Positions 23,636 through 34,800 of a stretch of DNA of 64,000 nucleotides are shown piece by piece. Position 1 is the stretch's first letter; every line of letters starts with the position of its first letter. Source of the DNA: Symbiodinium natans. Taxonomy: Eukaryota > Sar > Dinophyceae > Suessiales > Symbiodiniaceae. Position numbers and translations under genes: made by a program. The stretch lies in the NCBI GenBank assembly GCA_905221605.1, contig CAJNDS010002157.1:62001-126000 (forward strand), in the 5' to 3' direction. The notes beneath the pieces are model-generated. The model saw only the letters and a list, made by a program, of their open reading frames with translations, searched no databases and was not told the origin of the DNA.

Positions 23636-23750
23636 ACTTCTGAGCAGAAAAGATACGGGAGACACTGCTTGCGATTCAGAATATTCGGAGCAGAAAGGAT
23701 ACAGGGGACACTGCTTGCGAATCAGAAGTTTAGGAGCAGAAAAGATGCGG
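23636..23750. repeat. Minisatellite, about 57 bp unit, 2.5 copies
   Basis: GAGCAGAAAAGATACGGGAG followed by ACACTGCTTGCGATTCAGA recurs three times with small changes, ending in a short third copy. Confidence 0.85.
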
Positions 23751-23764
23751 TCGAGGTACCTCGG

Positions 23765-24270
23765 CAGGAGCACCATTAAACCATCAAACCATTAAACCAA
23801 TAAACCATTAAACCATTGAACCAATGGTTTCCGCCTTATGAGAATCCCCTATTCTATTAAACCATTAAACCATTAAACCAATGGTTTCCCCCTTATGAAA
23901 ATCCCTTAAACCATTAAGCCATTAAACCATTAAACCATTAAGCCATTAAACCATTAAACCATTAAACCAATGGTTGCCCGCCATGAAAATGGTTTAATGG
24001 TTTAGGGGATTCTCATATGGGGGAAACCATTGGTTTAATGGTTTAATGGTTTAATGGTTTAGGGGATTTTCATAAGGGGGAAACCATTGGTTTAATGGTT
24101 TAATGGTTTAATGGTTTAATGGTTTAATGGTTTAATGGTTTAGGGGATTTTCAGAAGGGGGAAACCATTGGTTTAATGGTTTAATGGTATGGTTTAATGG
24201 TTTAATGGTTTAGGGGGGAGACCATTGGTTTAATGGTTTGAGGGATTCTTGGTTAGATGGTTTAAGGGAA
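23765..24270. repeat. Large inverted array of an ACCATTAA octamer
   Basis: The left arm (23,765-23,970) is tandem ACCATTAA with spacers CCAATGGTTTCCCCCTTATG; the right arm (23,985-24,260) is tandem TTAATGGT with the same spacers in reverse complement (GGGGGAAACCATTGG). The arms could pair as a hairpin of about 200 bp. The octamer is one base longer than the telomeric heptamer AAACCCT. Followed by (TA)n at 24,311. Confidence 0.9.
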
Positions 24271-24459
24271 TGTGCAAAAAACACAGGGGAACCGCTATAG
24301 GCGGTGACCCATATATATATATATATATATATATTAGCACCATATTCAGCATGAAACAGCACGCTAGTCCTGCCAGTGCTCACTCTGACAGCCTCATATA
24401 CAGGCCAACAGGGCGCAGTGTAGACCCAAGAGTAACCTAGGAACCTTTTGTATATTTGT

Positions 24460-24535
24460 GGTGTTGCGAGACTCCAACCGAGTCCGTCCTCTACGAAGCT
24501 CGCCAGCTGAGTGGCATCGACCTTTGGCTTCGGTC
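24460..24535 (-). CDS. Short exon, unknown protein
   Basis: Minus strand reads PKVDATQLASFVEDGLGWSL without repeats. A further candidate lies at 24,625-24,690 (minus, LNPTLRQAIRHRKGF) and another at 24,965-25,030 (minus, APASYNTPSASPKKFQRKGG). No family recognised. Confidence 0.35.
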
Positions 24536-24699
24536 GTGGGTTTTAGAGGTTGTTCTGCCGGGTTTAGGGTTTAGGGTTTTGAGTTTTGGGTTTAGGGTTT
24601 CGAGAGTTCAGGGGCAATCCTAAACCGCAACTGTTGAACTGAAGCCTTTCCGATGCCGGATGGCTTGTCGGAGAGTGGGGTTCAGAATGAACAGTCAAG

Positions 24700-25560
24700 G
24701 GTGTAGTTTGGGGTTTAGGGTTTAGGGTTGAGGGTGTGGGGTTTGGGGTTTAGGGTGTAGGGTTCAGGGTTCAGGATTCAGAGTTCAGGGTTCAGTTCAG
24801 GGTTCAGGGCTAAGGTAGGAGGGCTCCCAGTATCATGTCGACGCCAAGGCCTCACATCATGTCATCCTACACTATCCCCACTGCGGCCCAGGACAACTCC
24901 CCCTGCTAAGCCTCTTGTTGTTTTTTTTGGGGGTAGACTTTGGAGGGCTTTTGGGGCCTTGCAGGCCTCCTTTCCTTTGAAACTTCTTTGGGCTCGCCGA
25001 CGGAGTGTTGTAGGAGGCCGGGGCCGAAGAAAATGGAAAATAAACCCTGAACCCTAAACCCTAAACCCTGAACCCTAAACCCTAAACCCTGAACCCTAAA
25101 CCCTAAACCCTAAACGCTAAACCCTAAACCCTAAACCCTAAACCCTGGCTCATGTCTTCGGCGACCTTTCTACGTGACGAGTCACAAGCTGCTCGTGCTG
25201 AACCACATACAACTTCCATTTAGCCGGGCGCCTTGAGTGTTTCGAGTTGAGGGATTATATAGGGGGTTAGAGTTAAAGGGGGGGTTTAGGGTTTAGGGTT
25301 TAGGGTCTAGGGTTTAGGGTTTGGGTCTAAAGGGTTTAAATTTCAGTCTATGCCCCAAGAGGCCCCGTTTAGGACTTATAGTGTTTAGGTTTAGGGTTTA
25401 GGCGGGTTTAGGGTGTTGCCAAAATCTCAGCGAACGCAAACACAAACCCTATGCAACCCTAAACCCTAACCCCAAACCCTAAACCCCAAACCCTAAACCC
25501 AAGCCCTAAACCCCAAACCCCAAACCCCAATTCCTGACTAAATCCGAAAAATTCCTTCGA
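24700..25560. repeat. Telomere-type repeats, mixed orientation
   Basis: 24,705-24,810 is degenerate TTTAGGG/TTCAGGG; 25,040-25,146 is CCCTAAA with CCCTGAA variants; 25,275-25,330 is TTTAGGG; 25,450-25,535 is CCCTAAA/CCCCAAA. Between 25,148 and 25,250 I see no convincing exon. Confidence 0.8.
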
Positions 25561-25581
25561 AAATGCCATAAACCCTCAAAG

Positions 25582-25671
25582 CTGTCTCAGCGAGAGACAA
25601 ACGCTTGGTTGGGAGTCCTACAAGAACAGTGTGCAAAATTGAACGACATCATCACCAAACTGGAAGCATGA
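25582..25671 (+). CDS. Candidate plus-strand terminal exon
   Basis: 30 codons read SQRETNAWLGVLQEQCAKLN on the plus strand and stop at TGA 25,669-25,671. The sequence looks like an amphipathic helix. Most neighbours are on the minus strand, and no upstream exon was found, so this may be fortuitous. Confidence 0.25.
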   Translation: MSQRETNAWLGVLQEQCAKLNDIITKLEA

Positions 25672-25734
25672 TATGCCACACATGCTGATTAAAGCATCAG
25701 CCGTCTCACTTATATTGATCGCATTGACTTCAAG

Positions 25735-26090
25735 TCCGTGTCAACCCCAAACCCCAAACCCTAAACCCCAAACCCCAAACCCAAGCCCTAAACCCCAAAC
25801 CCCAAACCCCAAACCCTAAACCCTACATCAACCCCCCTGGTCCCAAGGCCCTTGCTTTGAATGCCAACCCGGGGCTGCTCATCTTCATCAAGGAATCCAC
25901 CTGCCCCCGGGGAGGAACCCTAAGGCACTAGACCAGGGCTTTTGGGGGCTTGTAGGATGCTAAACCCTAAACCCTAAACCCCAAACCCTAAACCCTAAGC
26001 CCTAAGCCCAAAGCCCTAACCCCTAACCCCTAAGCCCTAAGCCCTAAGCCCTAAACTTAGACCCTAAACCTCAAGCTCTAAGCTAGGGTG
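25735..26090. repeat. CCCCAAA/CCCTAAA/CCCTAAG arrays
   Basis: Variant heptamers in blocks: CCCCAAA dominates 25,740-25,825, CCCTAAG dominates 25,985-26,050. 25,830-25,930 is unique sequence without a clear exon. Confidence 0.8.
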
Positions 26091-26494
26091 TTCTGGACTC
26101 CAGGATTTCAGAATGGGCTGACGGCTGTTTAGTATAGGGTTTAGGAGAGCAGGGTTAGTTTTATTCTCCGAACAAGGCCAGAGAGAGGTCACGCTCATGC
26201 CAGGGAGATGCAGCATTTTTCGCTAACCACGTAATATAGGGGTCGGAATAAGTTCTTAATCGTACTCGCTTATAGAAACAGCCAAGTTCATAAATTCTAT
26301 GGGCTAATTAATACGGAAAACTTACAGTAAGTCCTACCCTGGGGACTAGATGCAAATCCTATTCAGGTATATGAACCACAAACAGTTTTAGGTTTCATTT
26401 AGTTTCATCTCCAAGGTATGAAGACACCATGGTGGCCGCTTATCTCTGAAGCCCTGCCTAAACATGAGTCGCTCGGGCCTCCCCAACCCATAAA

Positions 26495-26665
26495 TTAAGG
26501 AGTATAAGGAGGGACCCCCTAGAAGGGACCCTGAATCTTATTCCCCTATATAACCCAATATATGTATATATATATATATACACACACACACCTTTTTTCC
26601 CCTATATACCTAAGTAGCCCCTACACTACCCCTAACGTCCCTTATAAGGTTCCCTCCTTTAGTCC
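26495..26665. mobile_element. Element sharing AGGGACCC..TTATTCCCCTATATAACC with 35,448-35,590
   Basis: Shared blocks in order: AAGGGACCCTGAATCTTATTC, CCCCTATATAACC, a microsatellite spacer (TATATA then CACACA here), TATACCTAAGTAGCCCCTA, then CTTTAGTCCCTTGAG. Two copies with the same block order support a dispersed element; the ends were not defined. Confidence 0.6.
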
Positions 26666-26669
26666 CTTG

Positions 26670-27000
26670 AGCAAACCCTATATTTTTTGATCATGCCTAA
26701 ACTTTCTCTTGCACCTCGGCTCGGGGGGAACTTGCCTAAACCCAGGCCATGGGAAAAGACGACCCCGTAAGCTCCTAAAACCCTAAGAACCCTAAACGCC
26801 CTGAAACCCTAAAGTTAAAACCCTATACCCTAAATCTACCCTAAACCCCTAAACCCTAAACCCGAAAACCCTAACGCTCACGGACCTTTTTTCTGCAGCC
26901 TCTGCCCCCTCACCCGCTCTTGGGGTGGTGGGAGTGGGTCCGCTAAGGAGGCGTATTCCACTTGAAGGGCCATGGGTAGCCTTCTGGGCTTTCGAAGTGT
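26670..27000. other. Non-coding interval
   Basis: 26,780-26,880 is degenerate CCCTAAA. The rest is unique; I see no supported exon. Confidence 0.4.
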
Positions 27001-27153
27001 ACTTGGAGGTTCATGGGAACTTACTGCTAGGGTTTAGGGCTTCGCGTTTTGTGTTTATAACCCGAACTAGAACTGTACTTATAGGCCCCCTAAAGCCTCT
27101 AAGTAGTATAAGTAGACTTCTAACCGGGGGTAAAGTACCCATGAACCTCCAAG
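27001..27153. mobile_element. ACTTGGAGGTTCATGGG inverted-repeat element
   Basis: Left end ACTTGGAGGTTCATGGGAAC, right end GTACCCATGAACCTCCAAG, internal AACTGTACTTATAGG. Same family as 37,490-37,611, 44,801-44,950 and a half copy at about 10,425-10,496. A TTTAGGG word sits inside this copy. Confidence 0.8.
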
Positions 27154-28075
27154 GAGCAAAACCGCTGGACAGAAGTGTCCCCCGTATAACGCTATGACTA
27201 CTTATACTTAGGAGATTTCCTACATATAACCTCAGCTATAACTACCCATCGACCTTCTGGCCTGTTTAAATCTGGCATGGGCCTAAGCTTGCAGGTTCTT
27301 TTGGGACATAGGTTTGCCTAATTCAACCTAAGCCCTGAGCCCTGAACCCTACGAGCATGCTAGGCTGGCCCTGGAAGCCCTCTGAAAGAATGCTCGTGTA
27401 GATAATCCGCTGAATTCCCCAAGGACCACATGAACCCTAAAACTGGTGCCATTTAACCTAATGCTACTCTAATTCCTACTCAGGCAAAATGAACCAACAT
27501 CCTTTTAGGGTTCATATGGGGGGTCTCCGAAATTAGGGGTACCTTCTTGGGGTCCGTACTATAAGGGGGTCCTACTATCTGGAGGTCTACTTTAGGGGTC
27601 CATCGTGTTAACCCCTATATGGTCCCCAGGCCTAGCATCTTTAACATCTGCACTGCGCATAAGGTCTGAATCTCAAGAGGTCCGGTATCGCTCCTCCTCC
27701 CGGTAGTACTTGTTGAAACCTTAGCTGAGGAAAGGGCTCAGCAAGGGCAGCCCTTCTTTAGGAATATGCCCAGATGAGGGTTTAGGGCAGAGGGGGGCGG
27801 TTAGGGATCAGAGAGTAGGGTTGGATCACCCCTAAGCCCCAGACCAGACTTCGATTTCCGCATTTTGGCTTCAGAGTCCAGAACAACCCCGCAGAAGAAG
27901 TCCAAAACAACCCAACAAAAACACCACATCCTACTGCCACCCTAACCTGAAGCTTGTGTGCCACAAACTCCCAAAAACACAAAACCTGCTGTAAACCCAG
28001 CCTAAAACCTAAACCCAATTGAAGCTGGAAACCCTAAACCCTAAACCCTAAACACCAAACCCTAAACCGTTGGTC
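27154..28075. other. Non-coding interval with decayed elements
   Basis: 27,480-27,620 is built of short GGGGTCC / TACTATAAGGGG phrases also seen at 53,260-53,440. 27,780-28,070 carries a minus-strand frame of low conviction and ends in CCCTAAA. No supported gene. Confidence 0.4.
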
Positions 28076-28855
28076 CTAAGCCCTCAGCTTGGGCAGGAAG
28101 CCCACAATGTCCTTCAGCGTGTCGAAGTCCAGTTCCTTCTCCGGCGAGACGGTTCCTGCGGTGCTGGCAGGGATGCGAACGGCTTGGAGGTCACTTCTCC
28201 CTCGGTTTAGGGTTTAGGGTTTAGGGTTTGGGGTTTACGGTTTAGAGTTTGGGGTGTAGGGTTTCGGGTTTAGGGCTCTTTTCCCTGAACCCTTTCTTCT
28301 GAACCCTAAACCCTTGCATGACTGGTAGGGTAAAGAACTCACGGCTTGAGGGAGGTTGGGGCGCTCTGTGCCCTGTCTTGGGCTCAAGGGCTTTTCTAGG
28401 GTTTGGGGCTTGCACAGGCTAGTCTTTCCCTAAACCCTAAACCCAAAATCCTGAACCCTAAAACCCTAAAACCCTGAAACCCTAAAGAGGCTCTGGGCGC
28501 TCACTGTGGAAGGTTCTCATGCCTGCCCCGCAAATCCCGTCTCCCACTTTGAGACACGCAAGTGGTTGAACCCTATAAGCCTTTACTAAACCGTTTTGCA
28601 ACCGCCTTCTTCATGCACTACTTAAACCCTGCCCTGACCTACTCCTGAACCCTAAATCCCAATAATATAACACCCTCAAAACCCTAGACAACCATATCTC
28701 CGAAGCGCTACAGCCTAACACCCCAAAACGCTTAGCCCTGATAGCGTAACACTCGGAAGACTCTGGAAGCCCCAAGATTCCGGTACACGTGTGCGCGCGC
28801 CTTTGCTTTGGAGCTCCTTGAGGGCCTCCTCCTGGGCTTTCCTCGTGGGGTTATA

Positions 28856-28886
<31 letters not shown>

Positions 28887-31800
28887 GTTGTTGGGGGGGG
28901 GGGGGGGGCTGTTTTAAGCTTTAGGGCTCTTTCAGGTTTAGGGTTTCTTTTTGGGATTTAGGATTTAAGCTGTGGGGGATTTCTAAACCCTAAAAGGACC
29001 GTTTAGAACTTGTAAAACATTGAACCCTAAACCCTAAACCCTAAACCCTAAACCCTAAACCCTAAACCCTAAACCCCAAAGACTCCGAACCTGTTCCTGT
29101 GGAGGCGGGAGCTTTCGGTCTCCGAGGCCCAAGCCAGGGCGCTTGGAGACTGTAGCTGGTTCTTAGTAGGGAATGAGGGAATGAGGTACCCTATATAATC
29201 CTTTAAAGGTACATATGTATATGTTTGTTTTATATATAGGTACCCTATATAATCCCTTAAAGGGTATACATAGGGTACCTTATTCCCTCCTTCCCTACTA
29301 AGAACCAGGGAGAACTTTGGAGGTTCGAAGTTTGCAAGCTCGTCGCGCAAGTTGCGTGGCCTCTCGCGTCGAAGCCTTGCTGGGTACTAGTAAGGTTGCA
29401 TGTAGCTGAGCAGCCTTGTTTAGGGTTTAGGGTTTAGGGGTTGAGGGTTGAGGGTTTAGGGTTTAGGGTTTGGGTTTCTCCCCTCGCAGCAATATTTGCC
29501 AAGGCACCCAGCTGCTTGTCTGAGACGGTACACAGCGCACTCAAGACTTACATCCTGCAAGATTAACCCTGGCTCAGCAGACTTGGCATGTCAGCAGCCC
29601 TTCAATCCCGAAGCCCTAACCGAATCTCGAGCAGGGTTTAGGGTTTAGGGTTTAGGGTTTAGGGTTTAGGGTTTAGGGTTTAGGGTTTAGGGTTTAGGGT
29701 TTAGGGTTTAGGGTTTAGGGTTTAGGGTTTAGGGTTTAGGGTTTAGGGTTTAGGGTTTAGGGTTTAGGGTTTAGGGCCCTCTAGAAAACCCCGATTCTTA
29801 AAACTCAAAAACCTGGTGACTTCTGCTGCCAAGCCGCAAGCCAGCGGAGAGGAGAGTTAACGGATAGGCCGCGATGGCAAAGCCTTGCTTGTGGATCATT
29901 TGGTGGCGTTTGGTTGGTTAGTTCCCTGATTGGTGGGCGTGGTCGCTTTTCAGTTTCGAGAGGTCGCACTATGAGAGGGACCCAAAGAAAGAACCACATG
30001 AGAGAGAGCGAGAGAGAGAGACAGGGAGAGAGACAGAGACAGACAGGCACAGAGAAGGAGAGAGAGCGAGCGAGCGAGCGAGCGAGCGGGAGAGCTGACC
30101 AAATGAGTCAGGCTTTGCAGCCTTGCAATGAGAGACTCGGGATTGTAGGAATGTGTAGGAGTCAGGGTTCAGTGCTCAAGGACAGAAACTTAATCAGTTG
30201 CTGAGTTCATAAGCCCCAAAAAAGTGTACACTTTCAGTTCTGTAGGAGATAAAAGTACCCCAAAACGTGTAAAGTGTGCCCACTCAGCTACTGAGGAAAA
30301 GCTCAGGAACTGCCATTTAGTCAGGAACCTTCGATCCTCAGACCGAACCTTGCACCAGAGCCAGGCAGCCGATCTGGTGCAGACGCTCATGCGGGAGGAA
30401 GGGTGTCTTGCCACTGGGTAGCATGTTCACCTGGATTGTCGGGTTTAGGGTTTCTAGGGCTTAGGGCTTAGGGTTAAGGGCTTAGGGTGTAGGGTTTAGG
30501 GCTTAGTTTGTAGGGTGAGCTGCCCCTAAACCCTAAACCTTCGTCCACCTCAACGCCCTCGACAGTACGGGGTGGATTGTGTACCTGGAGGATCACCACC
30601 CTACACCCTGCTTCTCGCAATCCATCATGCTACAAAAGGTAGTCTTTCTGTAGGAGACCTTCCTTACATTGGCTTTTACCTGCGTTGGACCCTGCCTTAA
30701 ACCAACGGCCCATAAAGGCATCAAGCCAGTCCACAGGCAACACAAAAAGACGCTCCAAAGCCCCAAAACCCTACACCTTCACACCCTTCCCCACCCTCAG
30801 GCAATTCGTCTAAAATCCTGCTTTCTGGCAGCGGGCCATCTTGTAACCCGGCACTTCACTGCAGTACCTGCGAGGGCTTCGGCGTTTGAGCGTGCAGGTT
30901 CGGAAGCCTTCACTGGCCAGCTCGGCTTAGGGTTTGCCTAGACTCTTAATTGTATTTAATTGTTTTAGTGTTAGCTGTTCTCTGAACATATCAGACTGTT
31001 CATAAATAAGGCACCGCAAGCAGGAACTATACCTGTGCCAATTGTTGAGGTCATTTCGTGGGGATTCTAAACACTAAAGCGAGAACCCCACAATAATGCT
31101 TGGGGTTTTGGGGTTTTGGGATGGGAAACCCTCACACTGTTGGCGTCGAACTGCCTGCAGATAGGGCGTTTGTTCCCAGCCCGTCAAGTAAGTTTGCAAG
31201 CTGGGATCCCTAGGTTTCTCCTATCCCAGGGGTCCATGCACCGATATTTTAGGGTTTAGGGTTTAGGGCTTAGGGTTTAGGGTTTAGGGCCTTAAACAGA
31301 GGTTCCTAGACAGAAGGGTCTTTGTTCGGGATTTGGTTCTCTAGTAGCAAGAGAGTTTGTATAGGGCTTGAGGGTTTAGGGAATAGGGTTGCACGTGCCA
31401 GCATAACTTCAAGAGAACTCTGCATTGCGAGGCCTGGGTTCACCGGAAATGACGACATGAGCAGTTGCTGCTTCAAAGCAGCAACCCATGTTGGGCTGCC
31501 TTGAATTCGCAAATCCGACACCTTAAATAGCTAAGGTAGGGGTCGGAATAATCACGAATAGTATTCCCTTCCGGTCCCTTTATAAATATACTATAATAAC
31601 CCCCAAAACCCTATTTTAATCATTAAGGCCTTATTTATGGTAAACCCCATCTGGTCCCTTTATAAATATACTATAACAAATCCCCAAAACCCTATTCGAA
31701 GTATTCAGGCCCCTAGAGTGTACCCCAAGACCCTCATTGCACAGCACAGGAGCGTCTCAACAGCATGATGCACTTGACACAAGTCCTTCTGAAAACTTCC

Positions 31801-34800
31801 GCCCCGAACCTGAAGCTTCAGCGTGCTGCAGGGTTCGCGCTTAGGGTTTTAGGGTTTTAGGTGGGTTTAGGGTTTAGGGTGGGGGTTCCTTTGCGGGCTT
31901 TAGGGCTTGGGATTTGACCTTTTTTTCACCACGAGAGTCTGCTCAGCCATGAAGCAATTCGCCTCAGCCCATGATACACGCATGAACCTCACGAACACGT
32001 AGACCCTAAAAAAGCCATGCAAACCCTATAAACCCTAAACAAACTTATATAAACCTTAACAAAAACCTTATGAACCCTTAGAGCCCTTCTAAATCCTACA
32101 AACCCCAACTACCCTATAACCCTTGAACACCCTGCGCACCCTAAAACCCCTGTAAACCCAACAAAACCCTAGCATCCCCATACCCCTAAACCCTAAACCC
32201 TAAACCTGCGAAGTTCCCTACAGCACCCTAAACCCTAAACCTTAAATCCTAAATCCTAAACCCTAAGCCCCAAACGCTAAATCCTAAACCCTAAACCCTA
32301 AACCCTGCCTGACCATCTCCTCTTCACTGCGGGGAGCCTGTGCTTGACCCACTGGTTCGGAAAAGGGAGGTTTCGGTTTTTTTTTTTTTGGGGGGGGGGG
32401 GGGGGGGGCGGGGGGGGGGGGGGGGTATGGGCTTTAGATGGGTTTCTAGGGTTTATGACTTTGTCTTAACTCACAAACCATAAGATGGCAACCCCAGCTC
32501 GCTTTAAAGCCTGTGGTCCTCTGAAGGAACGCTAAAGCGTCAGGTTCTCAAAAGAGGGTAGGAGAGTGGCTGCATGAGTGAGGTGGGTGAATGGTAGTGG
32601 CTGACAGTTGACAGAGTGTGAGTGATCCGAGGGCCCCCAAGACGGTGAACAGGGGACCCAACAGCGCTACCCTGCATTCTGAACACCAACTCATCATCTG
32701 CACATCCTTTCGGCCCTATCCCTGCTGGATTTTGGGACGCGTTCGTGAAAGAACCACTGGCTTTCTCAGCTTACTTTGTGCTTCTGTGGATATCAGTATA
32801 TGCCAATGAAGCACGGGTGGGGAGGCAGGAGGAACCCTGAACCCTAAACCTTAACCCAGAGCCCCAAAGTCTAGAACCCACCACACAATGAAGCAACGAA
32901 GGACTCGCAGGCCTCCAGGAAAGTGATGTCCGCCCCTGCCTGCACAAATGCCTTGCGTTCAGGGTTTGGCTAAGGCCTTTCTCCACCAATCCCTGCAAAC
33001 TCTACTGCTTGCAGTTTCGGGTTCGGAGTTTAGGGTTTAGGGTTTAGGGTTTAGGGTTTAGGGTTTAGGGTTTAGGGTTTAGGGTTTAGGGTTTAGGTGG
33101 GTCTGACTCTACATGTCAGGACTGCGAACAAATCGGAGTGACAGTGCTTAAGCGAACGCCGCTTTATCCTGCGCCCGTGCCACGCTTCCCTAACTTACTG
33201 GCACGGCTGCGTAACGAAACAGCCGTGAGAGCGTTTGAAGCCCCTCATCGACCAGGCCTGTTCAGATCCTCGCGTCATGCCAAGCAACTTTCGGCTACAA
33301 TAAGTTTGAAGATCACGCCGGCACAAACGACTGTATTGCTCGCGACCGCGGGCATCGCCTAAGTATGCATGATGTCCATCAGCCCACACATGGTCAAAAA
33401 ACTTTCTGACAAAACAGATGTATCACATATCAACGCACGATGGCAGTGTCAACGTAGTGTCCGTGGCCTGCTTGACTAGTTTTAGGGCTTAGAAATTGCC
33501 CACAATGTGCATTCATCCTGCTCTCTAAACTTGCTGAAAAGTCGGAAACCAGGAGCGGCAGCCACGCGACAGGAATTTCGGTCTTGGTACTAAGAGACAA
33601 ACGTGATGTCGTCAAATTTCTGAGTTGGCGCAAGATGCACAACTCCGAGTGGCTCTGTTGCAGGGTTTACGGTTTAGGGTACCCTTTAGGGTCCATTTGT
33701 AGTACTATTATGGAATTACATACCCAGAAACCCGATGTTGTGCTTAGGTTTGAGGGTATGGCTTTTGGGTACCTATTTCCTGAATAGTGCTACAAATGGA
33801 TTCTCTGGAATTGTGAACACACGCACTAAACATCAAACTTCTGCCTTCTAGCGCCAAAAATGGACATTGACTGTAATGCGTAGTATAAGGGCCTTAATAA
33901 ATAGAATGAGGTTATTTGGGGGGCTCTTCTGGCATAAATATATAGCGATTCCGACCCTTGTCATTGGGGTTCGATGACTTTCAGGGCTGAATGAGATTTT
34001 CTAAAGATCTACATAGCATCGCCTGTTAGCCCCACCACAAATTAGGGTTTAGGGTTTAGGGTTTATTTTCCAGCACGCAGACAAGTAACAATAAACCCCG
34101 ACGATACACAAACCTCAAAAACGCAGCAACAAGACCCTCAGATCCTAAACCCTAAACCCTAAACCCTAAACCCTAAACCCTAAACCCTAAACCCTAAAGC
34201 CCAGTAGTAGGTAGTAGAAGGTATACACATTTTCGAGGCTCCCCGGTTCCGCAGGACTTGGGTTTCGGGATGCTTCCGAACATTGAGCAGGCTGGCATCC
34301 GTGGGGGTGCAAGCAGCCACGCTCTGGAGCTTCATGTTCAGGGTTTAGGGTTTAGGGTTTAGGGTTTAGGGTTTAGGATTTAGGGCACGTTTGATACAGT
34401 TGCAAGACCATAGTGTGTGTGTGTGTGTGTGCGTGCGTGCATGTGTGTGAATTTCCAGGTCTTCTCATACCATTCACTTGTCACCGTGACATTGAGGAAC
34501 GTTCATGCGACCATATGCTGGCGCGAGGACCACACCGGATCACTTAAGAAACTCTTGGGAGCGAAGTGAACAACGTCTCTTCTTCTACTTCTGAGCAAGC
34601 TTCCCTAAACCCTAAACCCTAAACCCTAAACCCTAAGCCCTAAGCCCTAAGCCCTAAGCCCTAAGCCCTAAGCCCTAAGCCCTAAGCCCTGAGCCCTGAG
34701 CCCTGAGCCCTGAGCCCGATAAACCCTAAACTCAAAACCCTAAACCCTAAACCCTAAACTTCAAGCTCTAAAGCCTAAGCCCAGAAACCGGAAATGCCTT

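Noticed and set aside
23765-24270. CRISPR array
   Set aside because: Units are 8 bases with no unique spacers, and the genome is eukaryotic.
30224-30941. Plus-strand coding series (HLVRNLRSSDRTLHQSQA and AGHLVTRHFTAVPARASA)
   Set aside because: The minus strand of the same DNA carries the PEP mutase-like exons 30,370-30,430 and 30,837-30,867 in phase, which is far better supported.
31130-31190. Minus-strand QLANLLDGLG as a PEP mutase-like exon
   Set aside because: It precedes YCSEVPGYKM in transcript order, while the family needs it after; 30,370-30,430 supplies the real NML..GKTP segment.
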